Source: an uncultured Methanobrevibacter sp.
GTDB taxonomy: Archaea > Methanobacteriota > Methanobacteria > Methanobacteriales > Methanobacteriaceae
Length of the DNA stretch: 14,611 nt
Assembly (NCBI GenBank): GCA_902795935.1
Contig: CADBMS010000150.1
Coordinates: 1-14,611 of the forward strand
Direction of reading: 5' to 3'
Positions 14,265 to 14,611 of this stretch are shown here, in pieces (position 1 is the first letter of the stretch; each line of letters opens with the position of its first letter). The notes beneath the pieces are model-generated. The model saw only the letters and a list, made by a program, of their open reading frames with translations. It did no database searches and was not told the origin of the DNA. The translations under genes and the position numbers were made by a program.

Positions 14265-14272
14265 ATCTCCTT
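14265..14272 (-). promoter_or_regulatory. Start-deciding ribosome binding site of raSEA
   Basis: The - strand reads AAGGAGAT, identical to the site before porA, and is followed by TTTATAATTACT. Counting from GGAG, ATT is 8 bases away, the same distance as the porA ATG from its site; ATA is 5 away. The first ATG of the frame is about 110 bases further down and has no comparable site. Confidence 0.65.
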
Positions 14273-14325
14273 GTAAAATAAATTTATTAATATGATAAAA
14301 GTTTATTATGTATGCTTTTAATTGA

Positions 14326-14336
14326 CATATATTAAA
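14326..14336 (-). promoter_or_regulatory. Candidate TATA box of the raSEA transcript
   Basis: The - strand reads TTTATTTAATATATGTC here. Initiation about 25 bases downstream leaves a leader of around 45 bases that contains the AAGGAGAT site. Several AT-rich alternatives exist nearby. Confidence 0.3.
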
Positions 14337-14439
14337 TAAATTTTTGCAGATAAAAATAGATTTTTAAAAAGTAATAATAACTACAACTAATATTTAAAGC
14401 TATTAATGTAAAAATAGTATTATTTTAATTTATTATTTT

Positions 14440-14454
14440 AAAAAAAGAAAAAAA
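14440..14454 (-). terminator. Terminator of mer
   Basis: Twenty bases after the mer stop the - strand reads T7-C-T7, followed by more AT-rich sequence. This long U-tract is the clearest archaeal terminator in the window and separates mer from raSEA. Confidence 0.6.
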
Positions 14455-14473
14455 TAATGAGGTGTTATCAAGC

Positions 14474-14611
14474 TTAGAAGCTTGCAATTACATCTCCTAA
14501 TAATTTAATGGATTCTTCTACATTTTTACCAACAGGGGAACCTGCTACGTATTGAGTTACACCCATTTCAGCTAAGCCTTCAATTTTTGGAATGAACTCA
14601 TCAGGGGTACC
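14474..14611 (-). CDS. mer: F420-dependent methylene-tetrahydromethanopterin reductase, C-terminal end (partial)
   Basis: The last 45 codons of a gene that begins beyond the right edge. The residues GTPDEFIPKIEGLAEMGV, VAGSPVGKN and SIKLLGDVIASF match the C-terminus of Mer, a luciferase-like TIM-barrel enzyme. Mer reduces methylene-H4MPT to methyl-H4MPT with reduced coenzyme F420, in the core of methanogenesis and, in reverse, in methyl oxidation by methylotrophic methanogens. The codon use looks more GC-tolerant (GGT, GTA, TAC, TTC) than in the neighbours, in line with high expression. A strong T-tract terminator follows. The assignment rests on the C-terminal fragment only. Confidence 0.85.
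   Translation of the reverse strand, partial: GTPDEFIPKIEGLAEMGVTQYVAGSPVGKNVEESIKLLGDVIASF

Noticed and set aside
1..14611. tRNA, rRNA, CRISPR repeats, transposase, phage or defence genes
   Set aside because: No cloverleaf, regularly spaced repeat, terminal inverted repeat or recognisable transposase, nuclease or integrase was found; the genes are mainly housekeeping.

Overview
This window is very AT-rich archaeal DNA from a methanogen, most likely of the order Methanobacteriales; Methanosphaera or Methanobrevibacter are the best guesses. The evidence is a complete pyruvate:ferredoxin oxidoreductase operon in the methanogen order porCDABEF, the C-terminus of the F420-dependent methylene-H4MPT reductase Mer, the archaeosine enzyme RaSEA, an archaeal NcsA-type tRNA thiolase, a TIGR00284-type dihydropteroate-synthase-like protein, archaeal TATA boxes and strong GGAGG/GGTGAT Shine-Dalgarno (SD) sites. 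No tRNA, rRNA, insertion sequence, CRISPR array or defence island was seen. The genus is inferred, not proven.

Layout. Positions 1-164 hold the low-complexity C-terminal end of an unidentified + strand gene. The - strand from 5275 down to 216 is central carbon metabolism: porC, porD, porA, porB, porE and porF, then a 380-base gap and the alpha subunit of a two-subunit class I fumarase. PorABCD interconverts pyruvate with acetyl-CoA, CO2 and reduced ferredoxin. PorE and PorF are four-cluster polyferredoxins that probably carry the electrons. Fumarase belongs to the reductive partial TCA branch that starts from pyruvate-derived oxaloacetate.

From 5464 to 9557 a compact + strand run, probably one operon, encodes a three-domain DHPS-like protein, an NcsA/TtuA-type tRNA 2-thiouridine synthase, a 66-residue ubiquitin-fold sulfur carrier ending in GG, a DUF89 metal-dependent phosphatase and a Nudix hydrolase. 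The middle pair forms a plausible tRNA thiolation module. The flanking genes suggest links to pterin chemistry or metabolite repair, which is inference.

From 9597 to 11869 are a zinc-ribbon membrane protein with an Asn-rich outer region (-), a small DUF2085 membrane protein (-) and an NAD(P)-binding DUF1932 dehydrogenase-like protein (+). The last of these ends directly against the next convergent gene.

From 14258 down to 11870 a two-gene - strand unit encodes RaSEA and an HxGH nucleotidyltransferase of unknown substrate. RaSEA appears to start at a non-AUG codon: the reading frame and a strong SD extend 37 codons past the first ATG. The window ends in the 3' end of mer (-). The most notable points are this non-canonical start, the RaSEA/nucleotidyltransferase pairing as a possible tRNA-modification unit, and the DHPS-like/NcsA/sulfur-carrier/DUF89/Nudix operon.
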